From: Dipteris shenzhenensis
Lineage: Eukaryota; Polypodiophyta; Polypodiopsida; Gleicheniales
Assembly (NCBI GenBank): GCA_047967505.1
Contig: CM106539.1
Direction: 5' to 3' (one strand)
DNA: 64,000 nucleotides
Below the pieces are notes generated by a model. The model searched no databases and was not told the origin of the DNA. It was given only the letters and a program-made list of their open reading frames with translations. This document shows positions 31,789 through 45,844 of this stretch, one piece after another. The translations under genes and the position numbers were made by a program. Every line of letters begins with the position of its first letter. Position 1 is the first letter of the stretch.

Positions 31789-33751
31789 TTTCCCCTACTG
31801 GACTGCCACTGCCATCTGACTCCCTAATTTATAACCCTCCCTCCACCGCCCTCTATGCAGCCTAACCTACTCATCCCCCTTCGCCTTGCCGCCCCCCCTT
31901 CTTCTCTCTCTCTCTCTCTCCCTTTCTCTCACGTCGCACGTGCATAGCAATCTGTGTGCCAATATGCCTCCACCCTCTTTTAAACAAAGAAAATTGTTTA
32001 AATTTGTGCAACCACCGCACTATAATAGAACTAGCATGGTGGTTGCAAGGAAATACATTTTCCTTTGTTTAGGATTCCGCACTAAAATATAACCAATGCG
32101 GTGGTTTCATTGGAAAATATATTTTCCTTCATTTAGGATTAACTTTTAGCCACTTGTTTAAAAATATTAATTGCACTCTCATTACATTAAAACAACATGC
32201 TATTCCAACCATTGGGTCTACCCGATGGCATAGGAAAAAAAATAAAATAAGAAAGGAGACCCCTCGATGCAAAATATGTGAACAATTGGAGACTCCAATG
32301 TGTGTCCCATGTGACCCATCCAATTAACATAAATACATTTTCTTTGGTTTACTTAGGAGTAGCTATAGCCATCTCATAGAACCAGCACAGTGGTCGCACT
32401 AAGCCAACATAAGTGTGGTGGTTCATAATCTAGATCAACATTGAAGAGCTGCACGTAGATGATAGGTGGTGAGCTGTGGGCAAATGACAGGTGGCAAGTT
32501 GTGTGTAGATAACAAATGGTGAGCTATGGGTAGATGACATGACAGACTGTGGATAGTCTAATGCACAAAGATATAGCACAAAGACTGAACAAATGAGGGT
32601 AGAACTACTCATGTAGTGTCATGTGTCAAGATTTGAGGTGTTTAGAACATCAAGTTTTGACAGATTGCGTCTCATTATTACACCAATAAGGTAATCATTA
32701 CATTGGGACAAATTCTAGTGAGAGTACGAGTTTGTCTAAAATTCAAAATATTGCCCACCAACCTGTCGCATTGTGGCCCCAAAACTACCCTAAAATAGTT
32801 CATTAAGGGAATTTTGGACTCAAAAAGGGCCTCTTTGATTAGGCCCTTAAGATTTGTGACAAGCATCCTAGCCAATGGGAAGGCTTGGGCATTAAAAGAA
32901 TGGAGGATCCCATATTGGAGAGACCTCCCTTGGTCCCCACTAGGCTCCCACTTGCCTCCCTCTTGCCCCCACCACCTCTTGGGGCATTTACTCTCCCCTA
33001 GGCCCCTTGGCTTTTGTGCTAGTCCTCGCTAACCTCCTCTCTCTCTTGGTGGGCCCAAAAATTCACGAATTTTTTTCCCTTTAAAAAAAAGTTAAAAACA
33101 TCCAAAAGTGTTCCCACCCCCAAACACCTCCTAGGAGTCCCCCCAAACTATCCCCCATTGACTCAAGACCTTCTTGTCAGCCTCTACCTTCTCTCAACCT
33201 CTCAACCTTCTCTCAACCTCTTTCTCCTCCTCTCAATCCTCTTTCAACATCTTCCTCCCTCAACCTCCTCTCAATCTCTTCCTCCTTCTAACCTCTCTCT
33301 CTTTGCTTGCTCCCATTCCTTCTACAATGGTGAAGACCTCTCCTTCCCTTAGACCAAAGCTATTAATTCAATCTTGTATGGGTCGCATTTTGAAGGATGA
33401 TAGTGACATTTGGATTCTTCAAGAGTTTAGGCTAATGTCTTGGGTCACAATGCAACCATCTTCAATAGGTCCATTCAAGGTTTCAAGGAAGGACAGAGCA
33501 AACAAAAGAGAAGCATGGAAGGGTCACATTGTTGGATTTTGGATTATAAAGAAAGGACTCAAAGTCAAGGTTTAGCATGTGTACATGGCTTGAGACATGA
33601 ACTTGGATCCTGAAAATTGAACTTGCATTCCTTCAAATTGTATCTCTCTTTTGCATTGTCTCTTGTGCATAATGAGACTTCATTTGTCCATTCTATGCAT
33701 GTGAATGTGTGTTGAGAAAGGTTACTATGGAGAGAATAGACATGTGGGAGT

Positions 33752-33754
<3 letters not shown>
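31303..33754. other. Spacer, non-coding, low complexity
   Basis: No gene recognised. TC microsatellites lie at 31751-31785 and 31901-31921. Three imperfect copies of an 'aaata(c/t)attttccttt...tttagga' motif occur at about 32039, 32101 and 32328. A degenerate 25-bp tandem repeat (gatgata/atgaca...ggtggtgagctgtgg) lies at about 32457-32552. The open frame at 33174-33575 starts in a CT-rich 'ctctcaacct' repeat and is not convincing. Confidence 0.5.

Positions 33755-33827
<73 letters not shown>
33755..33827. repeat. (GA)n microsatellite
   Basis: About 36 uninterrupted GA units. The Ser-Leu frames on the minus strand are artefacts of this repeat. Confidence 0.97.
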
Positions 33828-33830
<3 letters not shown>

Positions 33831-34192
33831 TGAGGGGTGGAAGGGACATGGTAAGGGAAAGAGAGAGGAAGGTGTGTAATTAAAATGTAGAAACCTATAA
33901 ACAACACAGCACACGATGCTCAGATAAAGGTGGAAAAAACTTTAAAATTGACATATGGATTCTCACGAGTACAACTGGTAAAAAAAGTGTCGAATTCATG
34001 CGGTAGTCTAGGCTCCAAGGTCAGAGTCCACTTACCTGTCACCATCCACAACAAACCATTTGTTAGAACAAAATTGGCATCATGTGGGAAGATAGGTAAT
34101 GCCTGTGTTCCCCAGCTTGTTATCACTTATACCAAAGAGACTTAGAACAACAGATGGATTCTAAGAGTGAAAAGAAAAAAATTACTTGATTT

Positions 34193-34380
34193 AACAAGGG
34201 GGGTTAGTCCACACCCAAGAGTAAAGTCAACCTAATTGAAATAGTAGGCGAGGGGTAGTCCACACCCAAGAGTGAAAAGAGTTAAGTTGAAAGAATTTAT
34301 CAAGGGGGTTAGTCCATTCCCAAGAGAAAAAGAAACTTAACTGAGTTACTAAGTAGGGGGTAGTCCACACCTACCAAAAG
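34193..34380 (+). repeat. 4 x ~52-bp imperfect tandem repeat
   Basis: The core 'tagtccacacccaagag' occurs at 34205, 34256, 34310 (ttcccaag variant) and 34361, each after a G-run such as aaggggggt or gaggggt. No coding sense. A shorter related 'ggtcttccacaccca' occurs near 34648. Confidence 0.85.
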
Positions 34381-35117
34381 AGTCACTATTGACAAATAAT
34401 TAAGAAAGGTAATCGATTTGTCCATGCCCTAACTAAAGACAGTCCAAGGCTCAATTACATGGGCCATTAATTCATTGTGGATTAAAATTTTAGCCAAATT
34501 TCTTAACAATTTCCTATACAATATTAATAGGATGGAGCATCACTGGTATAGGGAGTGAGCGACAAGACACATTAGAAAGACAACATCTTAGGGGGGTGTG
34601 ACAAAAGAGGGGATTAACTAACTTTGGACAATTAATTCATAAGGGGTCTTCCACACCCATGTTCTATAAATGAGAAAAAAAAAAGTGAAACAATAGAAGA
34701 TAAAGCAACTATTTTAATAAAGGAAGTAAGGAAGCATATAAATTAATAGAAAATACAACAATTTAAGGATACTTCAATATATTGCTTCAATAAATAAAGC
34801 AATAAGGAATAAAGAGGGAACAAAGGCAATGAAAATCATGAATAAGTTTTAATAATTGCTTTAGGAAAGTTTACAAGAGTCTAGGTTATTCTTGATCCAA
34901 ATTAGGTTAATTAAATACTAAAAAAAGATAGAATTGACAGGGATGAAAAAGAAAACTAGAAAAAGGAAAATGTAACAAAGAAAAATGAAATAGAAATAAT
35001 TATATAAGTAGACATTACTATACCACTGACTAGAAACACATATGTAAATAAAGTAAAAATACATATATGTAGAGAAAAGAAGTCCAATTGAAGAGAAATA
35101 ACATGGGCTTATATATA

Positions 35118-35123
<6 letters not shown>

Positions 35124-35177
<54 letters not shown>
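35124..35177. repeat. (TA)n microsatellite
   Basis: About 50 bp of uninterrupted TA in an AT-rich stretch. Confidence 0.97.
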
Positions 35178-35179
<2 letters not shown>

Positions 35180-36729
35180 CATAACTCATATAAGTCTGTC
35201 GAGAGAGGCAGCCATAGGGTGAGCTGTAACCATCACCACCAACTAGCTCATAGAAGTGAAAATTCTACACCTCGAGCATTCCAAACTATCGGAGAAAAAG
35301 AACAAAGTCTGAGCCGTGAGGACTCGCCAAGCAAACGAGAAAACAAGGAGCCAAGAAAATGAGAAAACAAAGAGCCTTGTTGAAGGCTTTACAACCATGC
35401 ATAGAGCAATTGACGGAGACGCTGAACCAATTTTGTGGTCAAATGGAAGGCCAATATGCATGTTATGAAGGTGGTGGCATACTGTAAGTGCCAATATGAA
35501 GAGCAAGTAGCATCAATACCACAGCCTTGTAGAAGTCATGACGGAGGGCCACCAATGAGAGAGCTATGCAGGAAGCTAGATGGGCCAAAGAATCGGGCCA
35601 ACGTAAACCTGCAACAAAGCCAATAAAGATGAAAAGAAGGAGAAGGTGCCATAGCAACTATTATGCACAAAAACTACGATCAATTTCAAATGCATCAATG
35701 GTCATGTAGTCAGGAGTAATAAAACGTTCATGTAGTTAGGACTTCAAGCCATCGAGTGAACTAGGGGACTATAGATAATAAAGCTAGTTAAGAAGGATTT
35801 GAGGCTTATGATCATGCAAGTGACGATCATGTAAAACTCGAACTGCTACAAGCAAGGAGGAGCATTGGAAGGGAGACGCGGGTTGCCAATGGAGATAGAG
35901 AGGTGTTTCCAATGAAGGTAAGGAGTTTAAGATGCCAAATCACAGGTAGGAAGAGCACGTAGTTTGTAAGGGAACAAGCAGAGGGTAAGCACAAGGAGAA
36001 GATGGAGAAAATAGATGAGCTGTGATGTAGACAAGTTGTAAGCTTTGCAAGGGTCCTAGAAAGCATAAGATTAGAGATGTGAGAGTCGCTAGTGGAGTCG
36101 ATCATGTACTTGAACGAGCTAGCTGAAACACAAATGAGACAAGTGCTTCCATGTTATAATAAGTAATATGTAGGGAGAAGAGAACCTCAAAGAAGGTGTA
36201 GAGCTAACAACAAATGGTCCCGCATAGGTCTGGAGAAAAATCAAAAAAGTTTTGCAAAGCATTATGAGCAAGCACGAGTGAAAAAAAGTCATCATGAGCT
36301 AGCAAGAGTAGAAGAAGGCAAGGCGAGAAGGGTATAGTTACAATGGAATGCCGTAGAGGAGAGGCAATGGGAGAAAGATGATTAGGGAGAGAGGCAGCAC
36401 AAGACAGGGGTATACGATAGAGAATAAGGGAGGTTTTCATTCCATCAAATAGAAGAAGCACCATCTAGAGCCTTAATTCCCACCGCTACCAACTGATGTA
36501 TGCATGAGCGTCTTCATAATTACGCATTATCCACTTTGCCAACCCTCTTATCCATTCAATCCTTAACTAGTATGCTTAACGATGCTTAATACTAGATTTT
36601 ATAAAGCATGATTAGTTCATTTTCCACCCAACTTATACTAAGAGTACCCACATACTAAAGTCAAAAAATTAATTATTTAACATAGTTACATGGTATACAC
36701 TAATTTAAAGTGGGGGTTTAAAGGTTAAT
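35178..36729. other. Spacer before copy B, nothing recognised
   Basis: Several open frames up to 92 codons on the minus strand but none with family resemblance; the plus strand is purine-rich. The stretch 36466-36729 is AT-rich and runs without visible discontinuity into the start of copy B at 36730. Confidence 0.5.
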
Positions 36730-37047
36730 AAAACAATCGCTTAGCTAAGAAGATGATAATGTCAAGAATCAAGAATTTAGATCACGCTTGCTCTGGGGTC
36801 TCATCATCCTCAATACATTATGCATCATGCCCAAGTTACTATCCTATAATGCAAAGTAGTATCACATGGAATATCTACAAGATTACCAAGAAAATCAACA
36901 CTCAAAAGTTAGGAGGGGGGAGAAATCTAAAAGAGAAAATGGGGGATGTGGAAATAAAATGGAACGAAAAGGGGGGGAAACTAAAATTAAACTTTTTTTT
37001 TTTAATGGGGGGATATTCTATTTGTGAAGCAATGATCAAGTGAAAAA

Positions 37048-37106
37048 GTGTGTGTGTGTGTGTGTGCATACGCGTGCATGTGTGTGTGTGTGTGTGTGTG
37101 TGTGTG

Positions 37107-37158
<52 letters not shown>
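37048..37158. repeat. Compound (GT)n-(GA)n microsatellite, copy B
   Basis: Counterpart of 319-449. The 17-base G tract of copy A is reduced to GGGG, the GT tract is longer, and the GA tract is shorter and uninterrupted. A typical allelic or paralogous length polymorphism. Confidence 0.95.
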
Positions 37159-37161
<3 letters not shown>

Positions 37162-37597
37162 ATGGACTCATTGACATCTTTCTTTACTTCTTATGTAGAT
37201 ATTTTTCCTTCCACCAAAGTCAAAACCTAACCCTTGGGGAGTCTCACCGAAACATTTCAAGCTTTTCATCCAAAGATTGGGGAGATAATGTTCTTGGGAG
37301 GGACTCCTACCTCCTTAACAAAATCCAGTAACTTTTTCTATAATGCATGCTACCAAGTACCTCGAAGAGAAGGTGCATATGGACTCCTCTATCCTGTTCC
37401 TCTACTTTGATAGTCCAAAATGGCCTCTTCCAGATCCACCATTCTCTGTAGATGCATTTAGAATGAAGATGAGGTTTCATTAATGAAGTTTGCTTTAGGT
37501 TCTAAATCTATGGGGGTTAGTTGGTTCATGCCCTCCATTGTATTTGTTTCTACTTCAAATCAGTTTTCCTCCATAAAACAAAGACCATGTGGGTATG

Positions 37598-37870
37598 CAA
37601 CAACCTAGATGAGGACTTTCTTGATAATCTTCTTTATCCAAGATGAGATGTTAGGGAAGGTTTTTATCAGAAATACTATTGTAGATATGTAGGTAAAGAA
37701 AGTTTAGTAATAAGATATCAATGTTGGAAAGGTCAACAACCTGGATGAGGACTTTCTTGATAATCTTCTTTATCCAACATGAGATGTTAGGGAAGGATTT
37801 TATCAGGGATACTATTGTAGATATGTAGGTAAAGAAAGTTTAGTAATAAGGTATCAATGTTGGAAAGGTC
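37598..37870 (+). repeat. Tandem duplication, 2 x 136 bp, copy B
   Basis: Counterpart of 883-1155 with the same unit boundaries and the same overlap with the LTR start at 37858. Confidence 0.9.
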
Positions 37871-39004
37871 ACCTCCCCATCTGTAAGCCCCCAAATGAGG
37901 AGAGCGTGGGGGAGGGAGACCTAGGGCAGAAGATTCCCAGAGAAGAGAGAGAGGGGGGGCTGCCACATGGGCAACACCTCACAAGAGAAGAAGGCTGCAA
38001 CAGATGGCACAAACTACATTGCAGATGGCGGGGCATCCAAGTGATGGAGCGGGCCTGCAAGTGGGCAGATCAAAGTGGCGCAGCAGAGGCAGGACAGACC
38101 AGCACATGGGTCAGCCAGGATAGAGGCTGATTGGGCTACTTTGAGGTAGCCAACCAGGCCTTATATAGGGCTGACCTAGGGGTTGGGCCCTTGCCTAGAT
38201 TGGAGGGCCAAAAGCCCTAAAAGTGTGGGCCATAAAGGCCTAGTTTTGTGAGCCCTTAAAGGGCTGGACCAGCATCAGACTGGTCAGCCAATATGAGGCT
38301 GGCTAGTCAGCTTTCTCAGCAGGCCTTAGGGCCTATATAAGGAGAGGCTCTTGGCCTCATTTAATATCCAACAGCCAGCAATTCCAGGGCAGAAAGGAGC
38401 AGCAGGAAGCCTACTCTGTGGGCCTATTTACAGGAGGTGAGAGAGTGCAATAGGTGCTGCAGACTTAGCTCTAGGGAGAGGCTGGGGGACCCTGGCTGTC
38501 TTCTAGGGCAGCAAGGTGCTGAGATCATCATACCTTCTGGAGCAGCCATTCACAAGCAAGTTGGAGCAGTGGAATAGGGACCTGTGTGCTGCAGACAAAA
38601 GCTTGGCAAGGGCTGTCCACCTAGGCTAATTCACAGGCAGTAAGGTGGAGAAGAACACACTCGATGGAAAGTCTACTTATGCTCGAGGTGGAGCACACGA
38701 GCTCGAGTCTAGAGATAGCCAGCAGATAGGAGAAGGACCTTGTGGTTAGATCAGAGGACCACACCATTGGTGGGACTCTGGATCTATCTCTTTTGTATTG
38801 TGTCCATAGTTTTGGATGGAAATATATAAGTTTTGGTGTCTTCTATATCTGGATGGTTCATTGTCTATCGATGAGTCTGCACACCTATTTTATGCACATT
38901 AAGTAAAGAAGTTTGTGATTCCACCCCACACCACACTGTGTGAGCTCTTGGGCATTACTATAAGTCTTCCACTATGCGTACCCTCTGTTGGGTCATTTCT
39001 AACA
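37858..39004. mobile_element. Solo LTR, copy B, with TSD
   Basis: Counterpart of 1143-2289 with the same TG...CA ends and the ATCAA target-site duplication at 37853-37857 and 39005-39009. It differs internally, including a 3-bp loss near 38280 and a small change near 38482 (ggcggga in A, ggctggggga in B). Confidence 0.75.
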
Positions 39005-39911
39005 ATCAAGTAGTGCGTAGTATTTGTTATACGAGATATGCATATAGATGTTGGAAAATGGGTGCAAGTATAATTCATCAAATAGACTCCAAATAAGATG
39101 CATGGGATAAATTATGGATTGTGATGTAGTAGACAACATAGAGGTAGAGATACATAAGCCAAATGGTGAAATCCAATATCTTGAGGTCACAGATAGTTGG
39201 AGCTTGAAGCACATTCGAGAATACATTGCTATCACCTTCGATGATAGTGACTTTTCTTCACACTAAATGGTTAGATAGTAGTGAGGAGGCGACTTGAAGC
39301 AACACCAATGCTTGACAAATGGAAGCATCCTTCTATCTTGTCCATTCATACTAGTATCAAATAAATTGAAAAGTTTTGGTATTGTTATGTCATTTATGAA
39401 AGGGTACAATGACAATGAACTTAATAAATTTAGTACTTTTGAAGTTCACAAGCAATGAGTCTTTATTAGTTTGTTGAATCTTCTAAAATCTTGATTGTTA
39501 ATAAATTTAGTAGTTTTGAAGTTGATAAGAAATTAGTCTATATTGCTTTCGGAACCTTTTAAAATGTTGATCGTTGATAATTTAGTTGTTTAGTTCACAA
39601 GTAATGAGTATATTATTTTTTTCAATCTGTTAAAATATTGAACGATTTTTGAAAAAGTGTCATGGTAAATTATTCTCATGCTTACAGTATGCAATCATGG
39701 TGATAGATTTCAATATTAGTTCCAAGATTTAATAAAAATGAGCTAATATATTTTATTGCCCAATAATTTAATCCTAAATTGTCACCTTTGACTTTTAAAG
39801 AGTCAATGGTGCTATATAAAGGCCCTAGGGCTAAAAATAGCCTTTATTGTACTCATTTCCTACACTCAACCTCTTCAACCCTCAACTCACACCAACTTCT
39901 ACAGACCTGCA

Positions 39912-40952
39912 ATGGCACACCTCATGATGCATACCAAAGTGGACTTGTATGAGATGTCTGATTGTGAGATCAATGTAATAGCGATAGTCCATAAGCACAT
40001 GGATATTTTTAGAGATGTTATTGATTACATCATTGAGAAAGCTAGGCCTTTCATGATTTGGTTAAACATAGATAGAGTAGAATGGTTTTGGTCAATCTTT
40101 TTTAGAGTCACAAAGTTGATCCTGGTTTTAGACATAGGCTACATAGAATTTGTAAACCTTGAGTCCAATTTTCCAAAGAAAAATATCAAAGGACAAGAGC
40201 ATGGATCTCTAGTTGGGGCCTGTAGGACCCAGTTTATATCCTTACCCTTAGCATATTGTAAAATCATCCTAGAAAGGGAGGACATGCCTTCTTGCAATAG
40301 AGCAAGAAGCAAATGTTGAAGAAATATAAATGTGATTGCCGAAGCTAGCCTCACCTTGGAGTGGTCCACAAAAACTTTGGAAAAAGGGAAGCACACTGCA
40401 GAAGTAGAGTTGGCCGTGGTTCAAGAAGCAGTTGGTACATCCTCCATGGGATAGTCTACCATGGTAGAAGGAGAAGAAGAGGAAGAAAAGGAAGGAGAGG
40501 AAGAAGTGGAGGAGGTTATGATGGAAGAGCTTTAATTGCTGCAAACCCTTTCATATGTTTTGATTAAAAATAGAGAATATTTGTTTTTAATTGATATTCA
40601 ATATGTGAAGAAGCTGAGGGAGGATGAAGAATTAGGGGCACTCTCCAATTAGGAGAGTAATATTGACCTGGGCTTTCCAAAGGAGGGGCTTGTTGATAGA
40701 TGCACGGATTTGGTGACCGCCAACACATTGGAACATCCGATCTTAAGTGTATGGGAGGAAATGCATGACTCAGCTCATGCAAGATTCATAGACATGGAGT
40801 TCCATGAGGTCTAGGCAGAGAATAAGAACAAACATTCAAGGATTGTGAGTAGTGCCATGACATTGTCATCATCAGTCACCCCTATGAAGATTGACAAGAG
40901 CAAAAGCTCCATCAATATTTGTGTAGAGGTTACGATGAAAGACAAATTGTAA
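39912..40952 (+). pseudogene. Unrecognised decayed gene, copy B
   Basis: Counterpart of 3197-4237 with the same four in-frame stops plus a fifth, TAG at 40650-40652, where copy A has TGG (Trp). Residue changes against copy A include Thr to Ala, Lys to Ile, Ser to Asn and Ser to Pro in the first 100 codons. This is one of the more divergent stretches between the two copies, as expected if neither is under constraint. Confidence 0.5.
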
Positions 40953-42008
40953 GTTGATGACATTGTCAAATATTTATGATGCGATGTTTTTAATTCAAAT
41001 ATTTTCAAAAAAGCTTACTGATCAGATTATTACAACTTTCAGGCTATTATTGAAGTAGATGATTATGCATTGCGACATGCAGTTTAAGGTGGTAGCATAG
41101 GTGTAGACTCTACACTTGGACATTACATGGATGATGGGGATGTTCAAGCATCAAGGTCTTGTTTGTATGAATTCCTTGTACTCACCTCATGAAAAGGAGG
41201 AGCTAATCAAATGCAGGGCACTATGACCTTACCTCCATCAATCCATAAGTGCATTTTGGTTAGGCGAGATCTTGCACTTGCAACTTTTGGGGAAAGATTG
41301 GCAGGAAGACTTTTTGTGGTTGCATGTTGCTATGGGGGCTTTGACAAGTGCTAATGATTTAAAAAAAGTTGTGGACACTTTCACACAACCAATTGTCTTG
41401 GCACCAAACGGAGAGCTGCAATCTTGGACAAAGCAGAGGATGCAAAGCAAGTAAATATCTTGTAGAGAAAATCATGAGATCATGTTGTGATGACTTCAGG
41501 TTACCAAAAACATTGTGAATACAAATGGAGATACAATATATACTTTTTTTTCCATGGTGGTGTTAATTTGAAATGACATTAAATTTTATTTTGATAGAGT
41601 CATCTTTACTTTTTGTGCAAACAATTTTGATGCACAATGTGTTTCAATATTTTGTATATAAGAAATTCAAAGTTTTTACTAAAAAATGCCAATATAGGCT
41701 AACATTATTGAGTACACACTATGCTTTCCCAAAACATACCATTCATTTGGCCACTAAATAAATTGTCTACGCTTTGTGATATGATTAATAATATGAAAGA
41801 GAGTGGTGAAATGCCATGCTTGAGGTGATAAATTAACTTGATGATAAGTGCACATTCCAAGTGGAACCTATTAACAACATAAATGGCATTCTAAATCATC
41901 ATCTCATTGATAATGTGGGAGGCTACATTAACTCAATCTAGAGTTTCCAATTACAATTCTGAAAGTCTACCATCCATCAATGAGGATTGTGTACACTAAT
42001 AAGGCATT

Positions 42009-45000
42009 TTTTGTGAAGAGAGTGGGAGAGAAGTAAGGAGTCTCACTTGCAGCTTTCTCACATACACAATGGGGGAATACACACAAAGGAGGAGGCTGAA
42101 ATCAGTTTTCCTCTTCTTAGTTGTGAAAGCCAAAAGAACTCTCTCGAAGTACAAAAGGAATAGGTGAACCCTATTTGTGGGTCTCAAACCAAACTCAGCT
42201 AACCTAGGTGGCATACTAACTGAGCCACTAACTAGAGTACATAAAGATAACTGTCATCCAACTATTATTCATGGGCAGTGTACCAACTGCATCTGCAGCT
42301 AACAAGCCGGTGACATAAATGCACAACGGTCACCCTGGCATATCACAAGTGGAGCTCGATATCTCAACACTCCCCCTCGAGCTCAATCCCAATTCTTGCA
42401 CACCAAGCACATCTCTGAACTTGCGTAGCTTCTCTGCACCCAATGCCTTCGTGAATATGTCAGCTACTTGATCCTTTGTGCTGACATAAACTAGATCAAT
42501 AAAACCTACTAGAACCTTCTCCCACACATAGTGATAATGCATCTCAATGTGCTTTGTTCTAGCATGATAGACTGGGTTATTTGCCAAGTGTATACCGCTC
42601 ACATTGTCACAATAAATGACAACTGGCCCATCTATAGACTAATGCATATCATAAAGTAGCTTACGCAACCAAGCTACCTCACATGCATCCATTGCTGCAC
42701 CCCTGTACTCAGCCTCTATGCTCGACAAGGCAACTGTAGGCTATTTCTTGCTGCTCCAAGTGACTGTAACACTCCCAAAAGAGAACACATATCCACTGGT
42801 AGATCGTCTATCAGAAATACTACGAGCCCAATCAGCATCAGAGTATCCATGCAATTGTATCTGAACCCCAGTCTCATAAAATAGTCCATACTGCAATGTG
42901 GACTTCACATACCTCAGTATGCGTCTAGCCGCATCCAAATGCGATTTCCTTGGAGCCTGCATAAACTGACTTACCAACCCAACAGCATAGCTCAAATCTG
43001 GCCTGGTAATAGTCATATAAATCAAACTTCCTACTATGCATTTGTACATAGTAGGGTCTTCCAGAAGCTCACCTACATCTGCGCTCAACTTCACATTCTG
43101 CTCCAAAGGAACTGAAATAGGTTTACAACCTGTTATCCCATATTTGGATAGCATGTCCAATCCATACTGCCTCTGCAAGAGCCATATCCCACTTGTGGAT
43201 CTAATGACCTCAATGCCCAAGAAGTAATGTAGCTCTCCCAAATCCTTCATCTCAAACTTCTGCTTCAATAGCATTTTCATATGAAGGATATCTTCATCAC
43301 TATCACCTGTGATGATCAAATCATCAACATAAATGACAAGCAGCATAATACCTTTCTCTGTTTTTCTCACATAAAGTGGGAAATCTGCCTTGGAAATCTG
43401 AAAGCCAATATGACAAGATACTGTCCTATCTTGTTAGACCATGCTCTGGGTGCTTGCTTCAAGCCATACAAGGCTTTCTTCAACCTGCAAACAAACTCAG
43501 GATGAATAGCATGAACATAACCTAGTGGTTGCTCCATATAGACCTCTTCTTGCAAATCACCATGCAAGAAAGCATTCTTTACATCCATCTGATGTAAAGA
43601 CCATCCCTTTGATGCAGCCATAGCAATGACTGCTCTTACGGTTGCCATCCTTGCAACTGGACTGAATGTTTCTTCATAATCAATGCCATATGGCCGTGCA
43701 TACCCCTTGACAACTAATCTTGCCTTGTATCTGTTCACAGACCATCTGCATTGTGCTTCACCTTATAAACCCACTTGCAGCCAATTGCATTCTTGTCTTT
43801 AGGCAAAGGCACCAATTCCCATGTAGCATTTGCTTCCAAGGCATCCATTTCTTCATCCATAGCTTTCTTTCCCATGGCTTACTTAAAAGAAGTGGGTTCT
43901 GGTTCATGTATCACTTTGACCTTATAGGCATAGTGAATGGCTATAAATCCATCATATTTCAGCCTATCCACATGATTCTTAACTCTGGTAGACCTACACA
44001 AAATAGGATCACTACCAGGTGCTCTCAAAACATCCTTGTCTTCCTTACTCCAGGTGTAACAATAGAAGGAATATCCAACTCATCATCAAGGCTCTGTTCA
44101 GAGCCACTGGATTCACCGTCCACATAAGAGTGACATGCATTCACACCAACCATGGCCTGATCTGCTTCCTCTTTTTCTTTTCGTAATACTTGCATACCAC
44201 TATCTGCATTGCTTTGAGGAGATCCTCCTTATCTCAATCTACTTGTCCATGGTGAAGTATGTGAACCACTGCTAGAGGACACTACAAGTCCACTAATATT
44301 TTGTAATTGCTGCTGTGAATTCTGTGCAGCATTACCATTTTGTGCATCTACATCGTCAATCACATTTATTGGTTTATACCAGCTGCTCATCTCATAAAAG
44401 ACAACATCTCTGCTCACTATAAAAGGGTTATAGCATCTATACCCTTTCTACTACAGAGAATAACCAATAAAGATGAACTTCTTAGCTTTTGGATCCAACT
44501 TGGATCTCAACTCATCTGACACATGCACATAGGCAATGCAACCAAAAACTTTCAAATGAGAAATATCTAGTTTCCTACAAGTATACCTCTCCTTTGGCCA
44601 TGTATTGCTGCAGTGGGAGTCCTGTTCATTATGTAGACTACTGTAGCAACTACTTCAGCCCAATAATAATCTGGTAGGTCTTTTTCATTGAGCATGGCAC
44701 GAGATACCTCTCCAGTATGCTTATTTTTCCTTTCTACAAGTCCATTTTGATATGGGGTATGACTGCATGAATATTGCTGCTTTATGCCATGCTCCTGTAG
44801 GAAAACTCATTTGAGAGATACTCTCCCCCTCCATTTGACCTTAGGCATTTTATTTGCAAGCCTATTTCTTTTTCAACCATAGCTTTAAAATCTTTGAAAT
44901 GCCCAAACACTTCACTTTTCTTTTTCATAAAATACACCCAAACTTTTCTGCTATAGTCATCAATAAAAGTGACAAATAATGACAACCTCCAATAGATGCA

Positions 45001-45650
45001 GCTTTAGTAGTCCACACATCAGAGTGGATTAATTCCAATGGCCTCTTACTCTCTTGAACATGTCTAGGAAAAGGTTTCCTTGCCTGTTTTCCAAATTGAC
45101 AGGCTTTCTCTCTTGGAAGCAGTGACTTAGGGAGAACAGACAAAGATTCTCTTTCTCACTAGGATCTCTTTCTCTCTCTCAAAGCAAAAAACTAAAGTGA
45201 ATGGGCTCAACTAACAATCAATCTAGAAGAATCTCTCAATGAACAAAATAAGAACTCACAAATCTCTCTCTCTCAATCTTTAGATCTCTCACAAAAGGAA
45301 CAAATGGAGATCTTCAACTCTCAAGGACAATTTTATTTTAGTGGAAGAGAACTCTCATGAAGAACACTCAAGACTCTTGATCTCTCAATCTCTCATGAGA
45401 ATTGCACCTTGATGGAAGGTGCAACGCTTTGATACCATGAACACATAGGAGATGGAGAGGAGATGAGGAGAGAGGGCATAGCTAGAGAGCACACCACAAA
45501 TGATGAAGTGTACACTAGTATTAGTTGAAAAGAATGAATACTATACAAATCCTTTTAGGGTTAGGGTTTCCAACCCTTGTGCCTTTTAGCACTCTTTTGT
45601 GTTAGTGCTATGCACATATCAACACATGATATTGAGATGATTCCTCAACA
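42009..45650 (-). mobile_element. Minus-strand copia remnant, copy B (whole element)
   Basis: Counterpart of 5294-8935 with the same parts in order on the minus strand: 5' LTR candidate 45438-45650, PBS 45426-45437, integrase fragments 44782-45143, broken middle 43739-44781, RT 42741-43738 with YVDD, RNase H 42330-42740, polypurine tract 42370-42378, and 3' LTR candidate 42009-42369. All stops and frameshifts noted in copy A are present, with only scattered substitutions (for example Ala to Asp in the integrase fragment). Confidence 0.9.
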
Positions 45651-45844
45651 TCTTGTACGATCAATTATCTCCTAAACATTTCCAAATGTTTTAAAGGACA
45701 ATTATAAAGGATTGTTGAAATGGGTAAGTTCAAGCACATGATTGTGCAAGAGTTGTCTATGAATCTAGGGGAGAGTAGCTATGGGTTGTGCACTCTTGTA
45801 TTATGGTTCTAACGACTAAAATGTTAGCACCCCCTAATGATGTG

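Noticed and set aside
33565-33914. Ser-Leu rich minus-strand proteins
   Set aside because: Direct translation of the (GA)n tract at 33755-33827.
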